From an uncultured Prevotellaceae bacterium (GTDB lineage Bacteria; Bacteroidota; Bacteroidia; Bacteroidales; Bacteroidaceae): a DNA stretch of 64,000 bases. Location of the stretch: positions 1 through 64,000 of the forward strand of contig OMXL01000007.1 in assembly GCA_900314985.1 (NCBI GenBank), given 5' to 3'. Below the pieces are notes generated by a model. It saw nothing but the letters and a program-made list of their open reading frames with translations, did not search any database and was not told the origin of the DNA. A program made the translations under genes and the position numbers. Position 1 is the stretch's first letter. The number at the start of each line of letters is the position of its first letter. This document shows, in pieces, positions 42,089 to 51,100 of this stretch.

Positions 42089-44230
42089 ATGAATATTACA
42101 TTACTGAAGAAATCGGGAACGAAGGAGGTGATTAATCACCTGACGCTCGACGGGCTGGTGGCTGCCATCAAAGAGGGTGAGGTACAGACGGCTGTAAAGA
42201 AATTCAGAGAGGTGTACCATCTGATGAAGGTGGAGCGACAGGACGACGGACAGGTTACAACGAATTGGGAGGGTGGCGTCCGCATGCCCAGAATCTGCTT
42301 TGCTGCAGACTATCAGAACAGGAAGGGTCAGTGGCAGATGAAGGGCTATAATGGTCTGGTAGTGCTGGAGGTGAACAATCTTCCGACGTATGAAAAAGCG
42401 GTGGAAATCAGAGGGTTGGCTAAGAAACTGCCTGAGACGCTACTGTGCTTCTTAGGTGCATCGGGTAGGAGCGTGAAGATTGTCTGTCGAGGTGAGCTGT
42501 ATGGAACCTCACCCAACCTCTCCAAAGGAGAGGGGGCACTGCCAACGGAGGAGCCGGAGATACTACAGTTTCATAAGAACCTGTATGAGACGGCACGCAG
42601 GGCTTATCAGAATCAGTTCGGCATCGACATCCCGTTCATGGAGCCGCGACTGGACAGAACGGTGTATATGAGTGCAGACCCAGAGATGGGGTATCAGCCA
42701 GATGCCCGTCCGTTCTATGCTGATACGGAGCGCCACGAGTTGCCTCGCCCTGTAGAGATTACCAATGAGGAAGACTGGTTGATGCCTGGACGAACGCATA
42801 CCCGAACCTATCAGCTCAACTGGACATTCATCGTGGAGACGGTGTTGGGGCGCTATTTCGATCTGCCTGACGAGGGTAAGGAGGCGACGCTGCTGATGCG
42901 CATTGCCTCGATGTGTCTGGATCAAGGCATTCCCCAGGCTCATGCTCAGGGCCTGACGCTGGAGCATCCTGTGCTGAATCGCGACAAGCTGTTGGTGGAG
43001 AAGATTTTCCAGACAGTATATAGCGTGGCAGAGCAGGAGGACTATCGCGAGAAACATAAAATCCGTCCGCTGAAGAGTGTGCCAGAGGATACCATTCAGG
43101 CTATGAAGACGGAGATATTCCTGAAGTCGAACTACGATATGCGAAAGAACCTGCTGACGGGTGTGGCAGAATATCGTGAGAAATACTCTGATGACCAGCG
43201 CTTTAAGCCGCTGACAGAGGAGGTGCGCAACGATATGACGCTGCATGCTACGGAACTGGGACTGAAGTCGTGGGACAGAGACGTGAACCGCTTCATCGAC
43301 TCCACGCGCATTGAGCAGTATGACCCTGTAAATACGTGGCTCGACAAGCTGCCCCAATGGGACGGACAGGATCGTATCAAGGAGTTGGCAGCACGCGTTC
43401 CGACGAACCAGCCCCATTGGGAGAAGTATCTGCGCTTTTGGCTTGTCGGTATGGTGGCACAATGGCGTGAGAGTGATAAACAGTTGACAGGCAATGCGTT
43501 GACGCCGCTGCTGATAGGTCGTCAGGGTTGTGGAAAGACGCGATTCTGCAAGATTCTGTTGCCTCCTGCCTTGCGCGACTACTACAACGACAAGCTGAAC
43601 TTCAAGAATGAGTTCGACCTGAACATTGCGCTGACATCGTTTGCGCTTATCAACATCGACGAGTTCGACAAGACCACCAACTCGCAGCAGATTGTGTTGA
43701 AATACCTGCTGTCGTCGAGCGATGTCAAGTTCCGTCCGCCCTATGGCAAGACCATCAAGCTGTATCGTCGCTATACCTCTTTTATTGGTACTACCAACCA
43801 GCTGACACCACTGGTCGATCCAACAGGTTCACGCCGCTTCGTCTGTGTGGGTGTGACTGGTAACATCAATTTCGAGGACAATCTGGAGCATGAACAGCTC
43901 TTCGCCCAGGCCCTATACCTCTTTAATAAGGGTGAGCGCTTCTGGCTGAACGACGAAGAGATAGCCACGCTGATAGAGGAGAACGAGCCCTACCAGCGAC
44001 TGAACGATCTGGTGGAGATGATTGGCGAGACCTTCCGTCGCCCCAAGGATAACGAGCGAGCCAAGTGGTGGAGTCTGGGCGAAATCAGCGCCCTGTTGGC
44101 CTCACGCTATCCCAATTTCGATCCGGAAACCACATTTCAGAAGATTGGCATCGCGCTGAACAACATCCAGTTCAACTTCAAAAGCAATCGCACCCCACAG
44201 CACATGGAATACTGGCTGGTAGAGAAGTAA
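42089..44230 (+). CDS. BT4734-like primase / VirE-family helicase protein
   Basis: The 713-residue protein has an N-terminal BT4734-like region (about residues 1-330) of the primase type and a C-terminal VirE/SF3-like ATPase with Walker A GRQGCGKT (about residues 474-481), ALINIDEFDK as Walker B and FIGTTNQ as sensor 1. Such proteins are common in Bacteroidota mobile and accessory regions and resemble phage-type replication primase-helicases. ATG 42089 is chosen; the frame is open four codons before it without ATG. One copy of the GC-rich palindrome lies in frame at about residues 139-149 (TSPNLSKGEGA). No integrase or mobilisation gene is near, so it may be a domesticated remnant. Confidence 0.8.
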   Translation: MNITLLKKSGTKEVINHLTLDGLVAAIKEGEVQTAVKKFREVYHLMKVERQDDGQVTTNWEGGVRMPRICFAADYQNRKGQWQMKGYNGLVVLEVNNLPTYEKAVEIRGLAKKLPETLLCFLGASGRSVKIVCRGELYGTSPNLSKGEGALPTEEPEILQFHKNLYETARRAYQNQFGIDIPFMEPRLDRTVYMSADPEMGYQPDARPFYADTERHELPRPVEITNEEDWLMPGRTHTRTYQLNWTFIVETVLGRYFDLPDEGKEATLLMRIASMCLDQGIPQAHAQGLTLEHPVLNRDKLLVEKIFQTVYSVAEQEDYREKHKIRPLKSVPEDTIQAMKTEIFLKSNYDMRKNLLTGVAEYREKYSDDQRFKPLTEEVRNDMTLHATELGLKSWDRDVNRFIDSTRIEQYDPVNTWLDKLPQWDGQDRIKELAARVPTNQPHWEKYLRFWLVGMVAQWRESDKQLTGNALTPLLIGRQGCGKTRFCKILLPPALRDYYNDKLNFKNEFDLNIALTSFALINIDEFDKTTNSQQIVLKYLLSSSDVKFRPPYGKTIKLYRRYTSFIGTTNQLTPLVDPTGSRRFVCVGVTGNINFEDNLEHEQLFAQALYLFNKGERFWLNDEEIATLIEENEPYQRLNDLVEMIGETFRRPKDNERAKWWSLGEISALLASRYPNFDPETTFQKIGIALNNIQFNFKSNRTPQHMEYWLVEK
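42506..42536. repeat. In-frame palindromic element in the primase gene
   Basis: CCTCTCC and GGAGAGG face each other across AAA inside the longer word CCTCACCCAACCTCTCC. The element matches those in the dsbD-like and D-lactate dehydrogenase genes and keeps the frame. Confidence 0.75.
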
Positions 44231-44241
44231 GAGGTAAGAAA

Positions 44242-44267
44242 AAAGGCTCCCAAGCGGGAGCCTTTAC
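44242..44267. terminator. Terminator between the primase gene and trmB
   Basis: AAAGGCTCCC pairs with GGGAGCCTTT across AAGC, flanked by A and T runs. It serves the convergent primase and trmB genes. Confidence 0.85.
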
Positions 44268-44308
44268 TATTTAGAGATATGTGGTTGTACTCTGACCTGA
44301 CTGTGCAC

Positions 44309-45079
44309 TTACTTCGCTTTGTCCTTGGAACTGCGCTTGTCACGGTGGTAGGAGCGGTAGTCGTCGAGTTCGATTTCTACATCGGGCTCTTCGAGCATGC
44401 CTTCCTGGGGCAGGCGGAACTTCAGGTATTTGATGTTCAGGCCACGCTCAATCCACATGGACTCGTAGTAGGTCTGGATGCTTAAGATGCGAGAGGTGAG
44501 GGGTGAGAGGTGAGAGGAATGATAGAGGTCGTCAGTCCGCTCAAGCAGGGGCAGGTGGTTCTTCTCCACCATATAGGTAGTATAGGTGAAGAGGAAGTTA
44601 GAGTCGGTCTTGAGGTGGATGATGCCGCCATCGATGAGGAACTTGCGATAGCGATTCATGAACCAGGTGGACGTGAGGCGCTTGCGTGGGTTCTTCATCT
44701 GAGGGTCGGAGAAGGTGAGCCATATCTCCTGCACCTCGCCAGGAGCGAAGAAGCGCTCGATGATCTCGATGTTGGTGCGCAGGAAGGCTACATTCTTCAG
44801 TCCCTCGTTGAGGGCTTGTGTGGCCCCAGTCCACATACGGGCTCCCTTGATATCGACACCGATGAAGTTCATGTCGGGGTAGAGCTTGGCCAACTCTACG
44901 GTGTATTCACCCTTGCCACAACCCAACTCCAGAATGATGGGGTTCTGGTTGTGGAAGTACTGCTCGTGCCAGTGACCCTGCATATCAAAAGGAACATGCT
45001 CCACTACCGAGTAAGGGTACTGGAACACGTTCTCATAAGTCTCCATGTCGGCGAATTTCGCCAGCTTGCCTTTTCCCAT
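44309..45079 (-). CDS. trmB: tRNA (guanine-N7-)-methyltransferase
   Basis: The 256-residue enzyme methylates G46 of tRNAs. SAM-binding motif [16 protein letters not shown] (about residues 50-65), then [11 protein letters not shown] and the family motif [17 protein letters not shown] (about residues 118-134). A heptad array is translated at about residues 187-197 ([10 protein letters not shown]), in a place where relatives have a shorter loop. The start ATG follows a junction array at the end of ilvE by one base. A lysine-rich C-terminus extends past the usual end. Confidence 0.92.
   Translation of the reverse strand: MGKGKLAKFADMETYENVFQYPYSVVEHVPFDMQGHWHEQYFHNQNPIILELGCGKGEYTVELAKLYPDMNFIGVDIKGARMWTGATQALNEGLKNVAFLRTNIEIIERFFAPGEVQEIWLTFSDPQMKNPRKRLTSTWFMNRYRKFLIDGGIIHLKTDSNFLFTYTTYMVEKNHLPLLERTDDLYHSSHLSPLTSRILSIQTYYESMWIERGLNIKYLKFRLPQEGMLEEPDVEIELDDYRSYHRDKRSSKDKAK
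44491..44518 (-). repeat. In-frame heptad array in trmB, stop-free orientation
   Basis: Four units of CTCACCT/CTCACCC type on the coding (minus) strand encode SHLSPLTS. It is the same word as in the GH2 and xseA genes. Confidence 0.8.
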
Positions 45080-45100
45080 TAATTGTCAATTGTCAATTAC
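45080..45100 (-). repeat. Junction array between ilvE and trmB
   Basis: On the minus strand ATTGACA units follow the ilvE stop TAA (45099-45097) and lead directly into the trmB ATG. Each unit carries TGA. Confidence 0.7.
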
Positions 45101-46113
45101 TCAATGACAACGGTGGTCCAACCGTGCTTGTCCTCAATCTCACCGTACTGGATGCCACGCAGCGTATCGAAGAGCTTCTTAGATACGGGTCCGGGCTTGT
45201 CGCCAAAGCTATAGCGCTTGCCAGTGTCGAGGTCGTCAATATAAGAAATAGGTGAAATAACGGCTGCTGTACCGCAGGCACCAGCCTCCTCGAAGGTCTC
45301 CAGTTCCTCCTCAGGAATAGGACGGCGCTCTACCTTCATGCCTAAGTCCTCGGCCACCTGCATCAGCGACTTGTTGGTGATAGAGGGTAGGATAGAGGTT
45401 GACTTCGGAGTGATATAGGTGTTGTTCTTGATGCCGAAGAAGTTGGCGGCACCACACTCGTCGATATATTTCTTCTCCTTGGCGTCGAGGTAGAACTCGC
45501 AGGCATAGCCCTTCTCGTGAGCCAGGTTGTTGGCGAAGAGCGATGCGGCATAGTTACCACCGACCTTATACTTACCAGTGCCGAGAGGTGCTGAGCGGTC
45601 GTAGTCGCGAACGATGACGTAAGGATTGCTGGAGAAGCCACCCTTGAAGTACGGACCTACGGGAGTTACAAAGATGAGGAAGCAGTACTCCTTAGCGGGA
45701 TGTACACCCACCTGAGCGCTGGTACCGATGAGCAGCGGACGGATATAGAGCGTAGCACCACTCTCGTAAGTTGGAATCCACTCCTGGTTGAGGCGAACCA
45801 CCTTCTTGACCATCTCTGTGAACAGCTCGGTAGATACCTCAGGCATCATGATGCCACGGCAGGTTGATTGTAGACGGGCTGCATTCTCTTCGACACGGAA
45901 AATGCGAACCTTACCGTCTTTGCAGCGGTAAGCCTTTAGGCCTTCGAAAGCCTCCTGACCGTAGTGCAGACAGGTTGCTGCCATGTGCATTTTCAGATAC
46001 TCGTCGGAGCTAACTTCTATCTCGCCCCATTTGCCGTCACGGTAGTAACAGCGTACGTTGTAGTCGGTTTTCATGTAACCGAACGAAAGGCTTGCCCAAT
46101 CTAAATTCTTCAT
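45097..46113 (-). CDS. ilvE: Branched-chain amino acid aminotransferase
   Basis: The 338-residue, class IV PLP enzyme performs the last step of Leu, Ile and Val synthesis. The PLP lysine is in GTGKYKVGGNYA (about residue 182), with the phosphate-binding TSAQVGVHPAKEY and the C-terminal GTAAVISP segment of type II BCATs. The length is normal. trmB follows 17 bp downstream across a junction array, so both may be on one mRNA. Confidence 0.92.
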   Translation of the reverse strand: MKNLDWASLSFGYMKTDYNVRCYYRDGKWGEIEVSSDEYLKMHMAATCLHYGQEAFEGLKAYRCKDGKVRIFRVEENAARLQSTCRGIMMPEVSTELFTEMVKKVVRLNQEWIPTYESGATLYIRPLLIGTSAQVGVHPAKEYCFLIFVTPVGPYFKGGFSSNPYVIVRDYDRSAPLGTGKYKVGGNYAASLFANNLAHEKGYACEFYLDAKEKKYIDECGAANFFGIKNNTYITPKSTSILPSITNKSLMQVAEDLGMKVERRPIPEEELETFEEAGACGTAAVISPISYIDDLDTGKRYSFGDKPGPVSKKLFDTLRGIQYGEIEDKHGWTTVVIE

Positions 46114-46282
46114 AATGGTCTCAATTTTAATTGTTCTTTATACCAAATTGCCGGCAAAAGTAATCAAATTCTGTCATTTATGCAAGAATTTCACGCGAAA
46201 AGTGTGCTTTGTACAGATTTTTGATTACCTTTGCCGGCATAATAATGAATAGATATTCAATGTATTAACAAAACACGAGAAA

Positions 46283-46818
46283 ATGAGAAAGTATTTTATG
46301 ATGCTGGCACTGGCAGTAAGTACGGCCGTTAGTGCTACACACCCAAGAAAGCCTTGCAGACGTATTCTGTAGGTCTGTGGTGTGACTGGCGTAACTATAC
46401 GGTACCCAAGAATGGCCTCATCAGTAAGAATGCTGACGGTATCGTTGGCTTTGGCGAATATCCTTACGATGTCCGTGAGACCTCTTCTAAGATTCGCATC
46501 TTCAGCCTGTCAGTACCTTTCTTGTTCACTCAGAAGTTTGGCAAGAAGAGCAAGAGCAGTTTCTCACTGGGTCCTGTAGTAAACTTCAACGTTCGTGGTC
46601 GCATCAATAATGAGTGGACTGATGAAAACGCTGAGTGGGAACAAAGCATCAAGGAGATTGGTCAGCGTCCTGTAACCGTTGACATCATGGGTATTCTGAA
46701 GTCCGATGGCTTTGGCCTGTACTGCAAGTACTCACCCATGAGCGTGCTGAAGAAGAAGTCGGAGAATGGTGTGGAGAATCCACAGTTCCACTCACTGACC
46801 TTTGGCTTGTTCTTCTAA
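46283..46818 (+). pseudogene. Broken outer-membrane beta-barrel protein gene
   Basis: ATG 46283 starts a good signal peptide (MRKYFMMLALAVSTAVSA) but this frame stops at about 46372. The next 150 codons continue in another frame (KKALQTYSVGLWCDW... to the end HSLTFGLFF at 46818), with strands and an aromatic C-terminus typical of small outer-membrane barrels. An internal deletion or frameshift near 46345 explains this. The end overlaps the end of xseB on the other strand by 27 bases. A promoter-like TTACCTTTGCC lies upstream. Confidence 0.65.
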
Positions 46819-46986
46819 GAGCTCGGCTTCGGTCTTAGTGAGTTTATCGCGACATAACTTGATGAGCTGTTGGGCAGTTTTGAGCTGTACCGTCAGCTCA
46901 TCAATCGTATATTCGTTGTTCTCCATCTTGCGGACAATGGTCTCCAACTGAGCCAAAGCCTCTTCGTATTTTGCTGGTTCGTTCAT
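46792..46986 (-). CDS. xseB: Exonuclease VII small subunit
   Basis: The 64-residue helical protein fits XseB: YEEALAQLETIVRKMENNEY near the start, then LTVQLKTAQQLIKLCRDKL. XseB binds XseA to form the single-strand nuclease. ATG 46986 is preferred to the GTG nine bases upstream, which lies in the repeat array. It follows xseA by eight bases. Confidence 0.85.
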   Translation of the reverse strand: MNEPAKYEEALAQLETIVRKMENNEYTIDELTVQLKTAQQLIKLCRDKLTKTEAELLEEQAKGQ

Positions 46987-46987
46987 A

Positions 46988-47010
46988 TTATTCACTATTC
47001 ACTATTCACT
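46988..47010 (-). repeat. Heptad array supplying the xseA stop codon
   Basis: On the minus strand GTGAATAGTGAATAG units make the last codons of xseA (V-N-S-E) and its stop TAG (46997-46995), then run up to the xseB start. Confidence 0.85.
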
Positions 47011-48185
47011 ACAGAACGTATCGTTCCTTTTTCTACGCGTGTCTCTATCTCGTCGCCAGCCTTCAGCTGCCGTGGGTCGCGCACGGCACGACCATGGTGA
47101 AGCGTGATGCTGTAGCCACGACTGAGCAGTAGCTGTGGGTCGAAGCTTTGCAGGAGCAATTCTATCTGGCTGAGGCGGTGCTTCTGGTTGGTCATCATGC
47201 GCTCAATGGCCGTTGACAGTCGCTGCTGGAGCATCTCAATGCGATGGCGGGCATCGATGATGATGTGTCCCATCAAACTGATACGCTGTTGGGCTGTGTT
47301 CAGACGCTCTAATACCTGTCGCAGATTGTCGATGAGTAGCGTCGCTGCTGCTGTAGGTGTCTTGACACGCATGTTGCTGACCATATCGAGAATGCTCTCG
47401 TCGCGGTCGTGACCAATACCCGTAATGATAGGTATTGGGAACTGTGCCACATGTTCGGCCAGTGCCAACGTGTCGAAGCCGCTGAGGTCGGCAGTGGCAC
47501 CACCACCACGGATGATGACGACGCAATCGAATTGAGAGGTGAGGGGCGAGGGGTGAGAGGTGAGAGAATAGATATTGTTGAGGGCATCGATGATGCTTCT
47601 TTCTACTTGTTCACCCTGCATGATGGCAGGGAAGAGCGTCACCTCGAACTTAAAGCCATACTCGTTGTCGTCCAACTGTCGACAGAAGTCGCCATAGCCT
47701 GCAGCACCTGCAGCAGAGATAACGGCAATGCGCTGGGCAAAGAGTGGAATGCACAACTCGCGCTGCAGGTCGAAGATGCCTTCTTCCTTTAGCTGTCGGA
47801 TAATCTCCTGACGCTTGCGAGCCATATCGCCAATGGTGTAGGTGGGGTCGATATCGGTGACAATCCACGAGAAACCATAAGCCTCATGATATTGTGCATA
47901 GACCCGCAACAGCACTTTCAATCCAGCATGTAGCGGTTGCCCCGTCACTCGCTCAAAGTGGGGCTGCATAATTTGCCACGTCTGTCGCCAACACTTGGCA
48001 GAGGCTCGTGCTACGGGGGTGTTGGTCTGCTCGTCCTTCTCGATGAGCTCCATATAGCAATGTCCACCACGCTCACGACACTCCGACAGTTCGGCCTCTA
48101 CCCAATATTCGTCGGGCATCTGCATCTCAATGGCGTCACGCACCATCAGATTTAACTGGCGTAGGGTAAAATGTTCACTATTCAC
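46995..48185 (-). CDS. xseA: Exonuclease VII large subunit
   Basis: The 396-residue protein has the N-terminal OB-fold (TLRQLNLMVRDAIEMQMPDEYWVEAEL), the catalytic domain with IAVISAAGAAGYGDF and the VVIIRGGGATADLSGFD motif, and the coiled C-terminus. The start is a GTG that lies inside a heptad array: an in-frame TGA stands two codons upstream and the next ATG (residue 14) would cut into the conserved first helix. A second array is translated at about residues 206-217 ([12 protein letters not shown]), and a third supplies the stop. So three arrays touch this one gene. Confidence 0.9.
   Translation of the reverse strand: MNSEHFTLRQLNLMVRDAIEMQMPDEYWVEAELSECRERGGHCYMELIEKDEQTNTPVARASAKCWRQTWQIMQPHFERVTGQPLHAGLKVLLRVYAQYHEAYGFSWIVTDIDPTYTIGDMARKRQEIIRQLKEEGIFDLQRELCIPLFAQRIAVISAAGAAGYGDFCRQLDDNEYGFKFEVTLFPAIMQGEQVERSIIDALNNIYSLTSHPSPLTSQFDCVVIIRGGGATADLSGFDTLALAEHVAQFPIPIITGIGHDRDESILDMVSNMRVKTPTAAATLLIDNLRQVLERLNTAQQRISLMGHIIIDARHRIEMLQQRLSTAIERMMTNQKHRLSQIELLLQSFDPQLLLSRGYSITLHHGRAVRDPRQLKAGDEIETRVEKGTIRSVVNSE
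47534..47567 (-). repeat. In-frame heptad array in xseA, stop-free orientation
   Basis: Units of CTCACCT/CTCACCC/CTCGCCC type on the coding strand encode [10 protein letters not shown] just before the conserved VVIIRGGGA motif. Confidence 0.85.
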
Positions 48186-48208
48186 TATTCACTATTCTCT
48201 ATTCACTA
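48174..48208 (-). repeat. Heptad array joining the subtilase stop and the xseA start
   Basis: On the minus strand AGTGAATAG-type units form the last two codons and TAG stop of the subtilase gene (48201-48199), and one GTG of the array (48185-48183) is the xseA start codon. Confidence 0.85.
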
Positions 48209-49626
48209 GGACGTAGTCCGCTTCTTCCTTTCATATATGCTCGCCAGAAGTCGGGCACGCCATAGCCGTAGATGTTATCGGGATGCTCGTGGTTGTCGCT
48301 GTTCTGACGAATGAGTTCGATAATTTCGGTAGCAGTCTTCTCGGGCAGTCCTTCCCATAGACAAGCCACCATGCCACAGATGGTAGGCGCAGAGAATGAG
48401 GTACCCATATCCTCCATGATGACGCCACGACCATTGACCAAAAAGGTAGGGGCACCGATAGCCACCACGTCAGGCTTGACGCGACCATCTTGCGAAGGAC
48501 CGACAGAACTGAATGGTGCTATGTGGCGAGGCTCATCAGCCGTGATGGCGCCTACGGTCAGGATGTTGTCGGCATCAGAGGGAACGCCAATCTTCTTCCA
48601 CGAACCCATGCCGGAATTGCCTGCCGAATTGACGAGGATGATGCCTTTGGAGGCCAGTAACGATGCAGAACGACTGACAAAAGCAGTACGCCCGTTCAGC
48701 TGGTGCAACTGGTGTGACATCCAGGGGTAGTCGTACTCATGGTAGCCTAACGAAGAATTGATGAGGTCACAACCTACGGAGTCGGCAAATTCTGCAGCCA
48801 TCGTCCAGTAGTCTTCCTCTACTTCCTGCTCAGTCTGCTGGTCTTCGCTGCGCAATAGCCAGTAGGAGGCCATGGGTGCTGTGCCGATATAGAAATAAGG
48901 TTTGTTGATAGCCATTGTGGACAAGACCTTCGTGCCGTGGTCTGTCTCTGAGAAAATGCTGGGCGAGGCAGGATTGACAAAGTCTTGGTAGCCACAGATG
49001 TCTATCTGCTGGAAGGCGGGTATGCAATTGACATTCTTGAAACCTCCATCGATGACGGCTATCATCATGTCCTTGCCCATCAGGCCAATCTGGTGTAGAC
49101 GATGACCCTGCAGCAGTCTGATCTGACTGTCGTTCTTGCCGTGATAACGTCCACCGACACTGTCGCGCTCCTCAAAGTCGTCATGGTAGGACGTCTTGAC
49201 AGCAGTAGGGGTAACAGAGTCTGGCGATATCCAGACAAGTTTACTGCTGGTGACACAAGATAATTGCTCCAGACGATGAATCTGGGTGCTATCTTTTAGA
49301 CGTACCAGTACGGTGTTCTGCCAACGGCTTTGTCCGATGATGCTGACGTTCTGCTGCTCAATGAGGCGCAGGTAACGAGGACTTACGGGGAGGTCGGTGC
49401 TGTCGATGGGCAACTGCTGGCGCTTACGGCGCTCAATGCTTCTGCGCGACAGGTATCGGCCTGGGTGATGAATAGAGTAGGGGGAATTCTTCTTGTCGCT
49501 GATATATAGACGGTAAATAAACGACGGACCGTTCTTGTATTTGACGCGTTCAGCAATATGCGGACTGGCGGCATACATGCATGTTGCCGTCAGCAGAAAA
49601 GACCATATCCATATCCATCGCTTCAT
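48199..49626 (-). CDS. Secreted subtilisin-like serine protease (S8)
   Basis: The 475-residue protein has a signal peptide (about residues 1-19), an N-terminal propeptide-like region and an S8 domain with catalytic Asp in AVIDGGF (about residue 189), His in DHGTKV (about residue 229), the oxyanion Asn in NSAGNSG and Ser in GTSFSAP (about residue 409). In Bacteroidales this gene often stands before xseA-xseB, as here. Its last codons and stop come from a heptad array. Confidence 0.88.
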   Translation of the reverse strand: MKRWIWIWSFLLTATCMYAASPHIAERVKYKNGPSFIYRLYISDKKNSPYSIHHPGRYLSRRSIERRKRQQLPIDSTDLPVSPRYLRLIEQQNVSIIGQSRWQNTVLVRLKDSTQIHRLEQLSCVTSSKLVWISPDSVTPTAVKTSYHDDFEERDSVGGRYHGKNDSQIRLLQGHRLHQIGLMGKDMMIAVIDGGFKNVNCIPAFQQIDICGYQDFVNPASPSIFSETDHGTKVLSTMAINKPYFYIGTAPMASYWLLRSEDQQTEQEVEEDYWTMAAEFADSVGCDLINSSLGYHEYDYPWMSHQLHQLNGRTAFVSRSASLLASKGIILVNSAGNSGMGSWKKIGVPSDADNILTVGAITADEPRHIAPFSSVGPSQDGRVKPDVVAIGAPTFLVNGRGVIMEDMGTSFSAPTICGMVACLWEGLPEKTATEIIELIRQNSDNHEHPDNIYGYGVPDFWRAYMKGRSGLRPSE

Positions 49627-49648
49627 GAAGTAGTTGTCTAAAAGGATT

Positions 49649-49674
49649 GCAAAGTTACGAATAAGTGAGCAAAG
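49649..49674 (-). promoter_or_regulatory. Promoter of the subtilase operon
   Basis: On the minus strand CTCACTTATTCGTAACTTTG has the -7 box TAACTTTG about 23 bp before the ATG at 49626. It is a member of the recurring promoter word family. Confidence 0.65.
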
Positions 49675-49720
49675 TACAAAGAAAATTGAAGATAATTTTG
49701 GCTATTCGGAGAAATAGCAG

Positions 49721-49728
49721 TAATTTTG
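49721..49728 (+). promoter_or_regulatory. -7 box of the second MATE gene
   Basis: TAATTTTG lies 13 bp before ATG 49742. Confidence 0.5.
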
Positions 49729-49741
49729 CACATTATTTAAT

Positions 49742-51100
49742 ATGGACAATAAACAAGCAACACTTGAATTAGGGACGAAGCCTGTGGGCCAACTGTTGGT
49801 ACAGTATGCCTTGCCTGCCATTGTGGCTATGACGGCCTCGTCGCTATATAACATCATTGACCGTGCCTTTATCGGACAGGTCGTAGGTCCTGAGGCTATT
49901 GCCGGTCTGGGCATCACGTTTCCTTTTATGAACCTCAGCGCAGCCTTTGGTGCTGCTGTGGGTGTGGGTTCGTCGACGTGTATCTCTGTGAATTTAGGAC
50001 AGCGAAACTATAAGCGTGCTCAGCAGTTGTTAGGTAATACGATTACGCTGAACCTGATTATCGGTACACTGTTTATGGCCGTATGCCTCATCTTCCTGGA
50101 TCCTATCCTTCGGTTCTTTGGCGCATCGGACGTCACGTTGCCTTATGCCCGCGAGTTCATGCAGGTCATCTTGTTGGGCAATGTGGTGACACACATGTAT
50201 TTCGGTATGAATGCCGTGCTGCGTGCCGCAGGGAAACCTCGTCATGCGATGTATGCCACACTGTTTACCGTGGCATGTAACATCGCTCTGGTCATCGCTT
50301 TCGTGTGGTGGTTCCGTTGGGGCATCCGTGGAGCAGCTTTGGCCACAGTGGTGTCGCAGTCGCTGGCACTCTGTTGGCAGATGTGGCAGTTTAGCAATAA
50401 GAAGGAAATCCTGCATCTGAAGCAAGGCATCTATAAGCTGAAGAAAGACCTGGTGCGCAATATCATTGCCATTGGCGTCTCTCCATTCCTGATGCAGACA
50501 ACGTCGTGTGTCATCGTCATCTTCATGAACAACCAGTTTGTGCGCTATGGTGGCGATATGGCTGTAGGTGCCTATTCCATTGCCAACTCGGTGGTCATGA
50601 TGTTCTTTATGTTCGTGATGGGCACCTGTCAGGGTATGCAACCAATTGTGGGCTATAACTACGGTGCCGAGAAGTACGATCGTATGTTCCGCTGTATGTT
50701 TCTGGCTATCGCTTGTGCCACAGGTATTCTGTTGGTGGGTTGGGCACTGTCGATGCTCTTTCCCCGTGAGATAGCCCGCATCTTTACTACTGACGAAACG
50801 CTGATGCGACTGTCTGCCCAGGGTATCAGACTGGATATGCTGGTATTCTTTGTGGTTGGTTCGCAGGCTGTCATTACCAATTTCTTCCAGTGCATTGGTA
50901 AAGTAAAGATATCTATTTTCTTGTCGCTGTCGCGTCAGCTGTTTATGTTGCTGCCAATGGCTTACGTGTTCCCGTTGATATGGCAGTTGGACGGCGTGTG
51001 GTATGCCATGCCAGCCAGTGACTTCTGCGCGTTTGCAATGACGATACCAATATTGTGGTGGTACATGAAAAAACTTAAACTTAAAACTCATGGAAAATAA
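49742..51100 (+). CDS. MATE-family efflux protein (MepA-like)
   Basis: The 452-residue protein has twelve predicted membrane helices and MATE features such as YNIIDRAFIGQVVGPEAIAG (about residues 37-56) and the repeat of the pattern in the second half (QGMQPIVGYNYGAEKYDR). It is distinct from the MATE gene at 21919. Its end overlaps the start of the next gene by 11 bases. Substrate unknown. Confidence 0.87.
   Translation: MDNKQATLELGTKPVGQLLVQYALPAIVAMTASSLYNIIDRAFIGQVVGPEAIAGLGITFPFMNLSAAFGAAVGVGSSTCISVNLGQRNYKRAQQLLGNTITLNLIIGTLFMAVCLIFLDPILRFFGASDVTLPYAREFMQVILLGNVVTHMYFGMNAVLRAAGKPRHAMYATLFTVACNIALVIAFVWWFRWGIRGAALATVVSQSLALCWQMWQFSNKKEILHLKQGIYKLKKDLVRNIIAIGVSPFLMQTTSCVIVIFMNNQFVRYGGDMAVGAYSIANSVVMMFFMFVMGTCQGMQPIVGYNYGAEKYDRMFRCMFLAIACATGILLVGWALSMLFPREIARIFTTDETLMRLSAQGIRLDMLVFFVVGSQAVITNFFQCIGKVKISIFLSLSRQLFMLLPMAYVFPLIWQLDGVWYAMPASDFCAFAMTIPILWWYMKKLKLKTHGK

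Noticed and set aside
42563-43462. 299-codon minus-strand frame inside the primase gene
   Set aside because: It is opposite a conserved helicase region and has no recognisable domain or start context.
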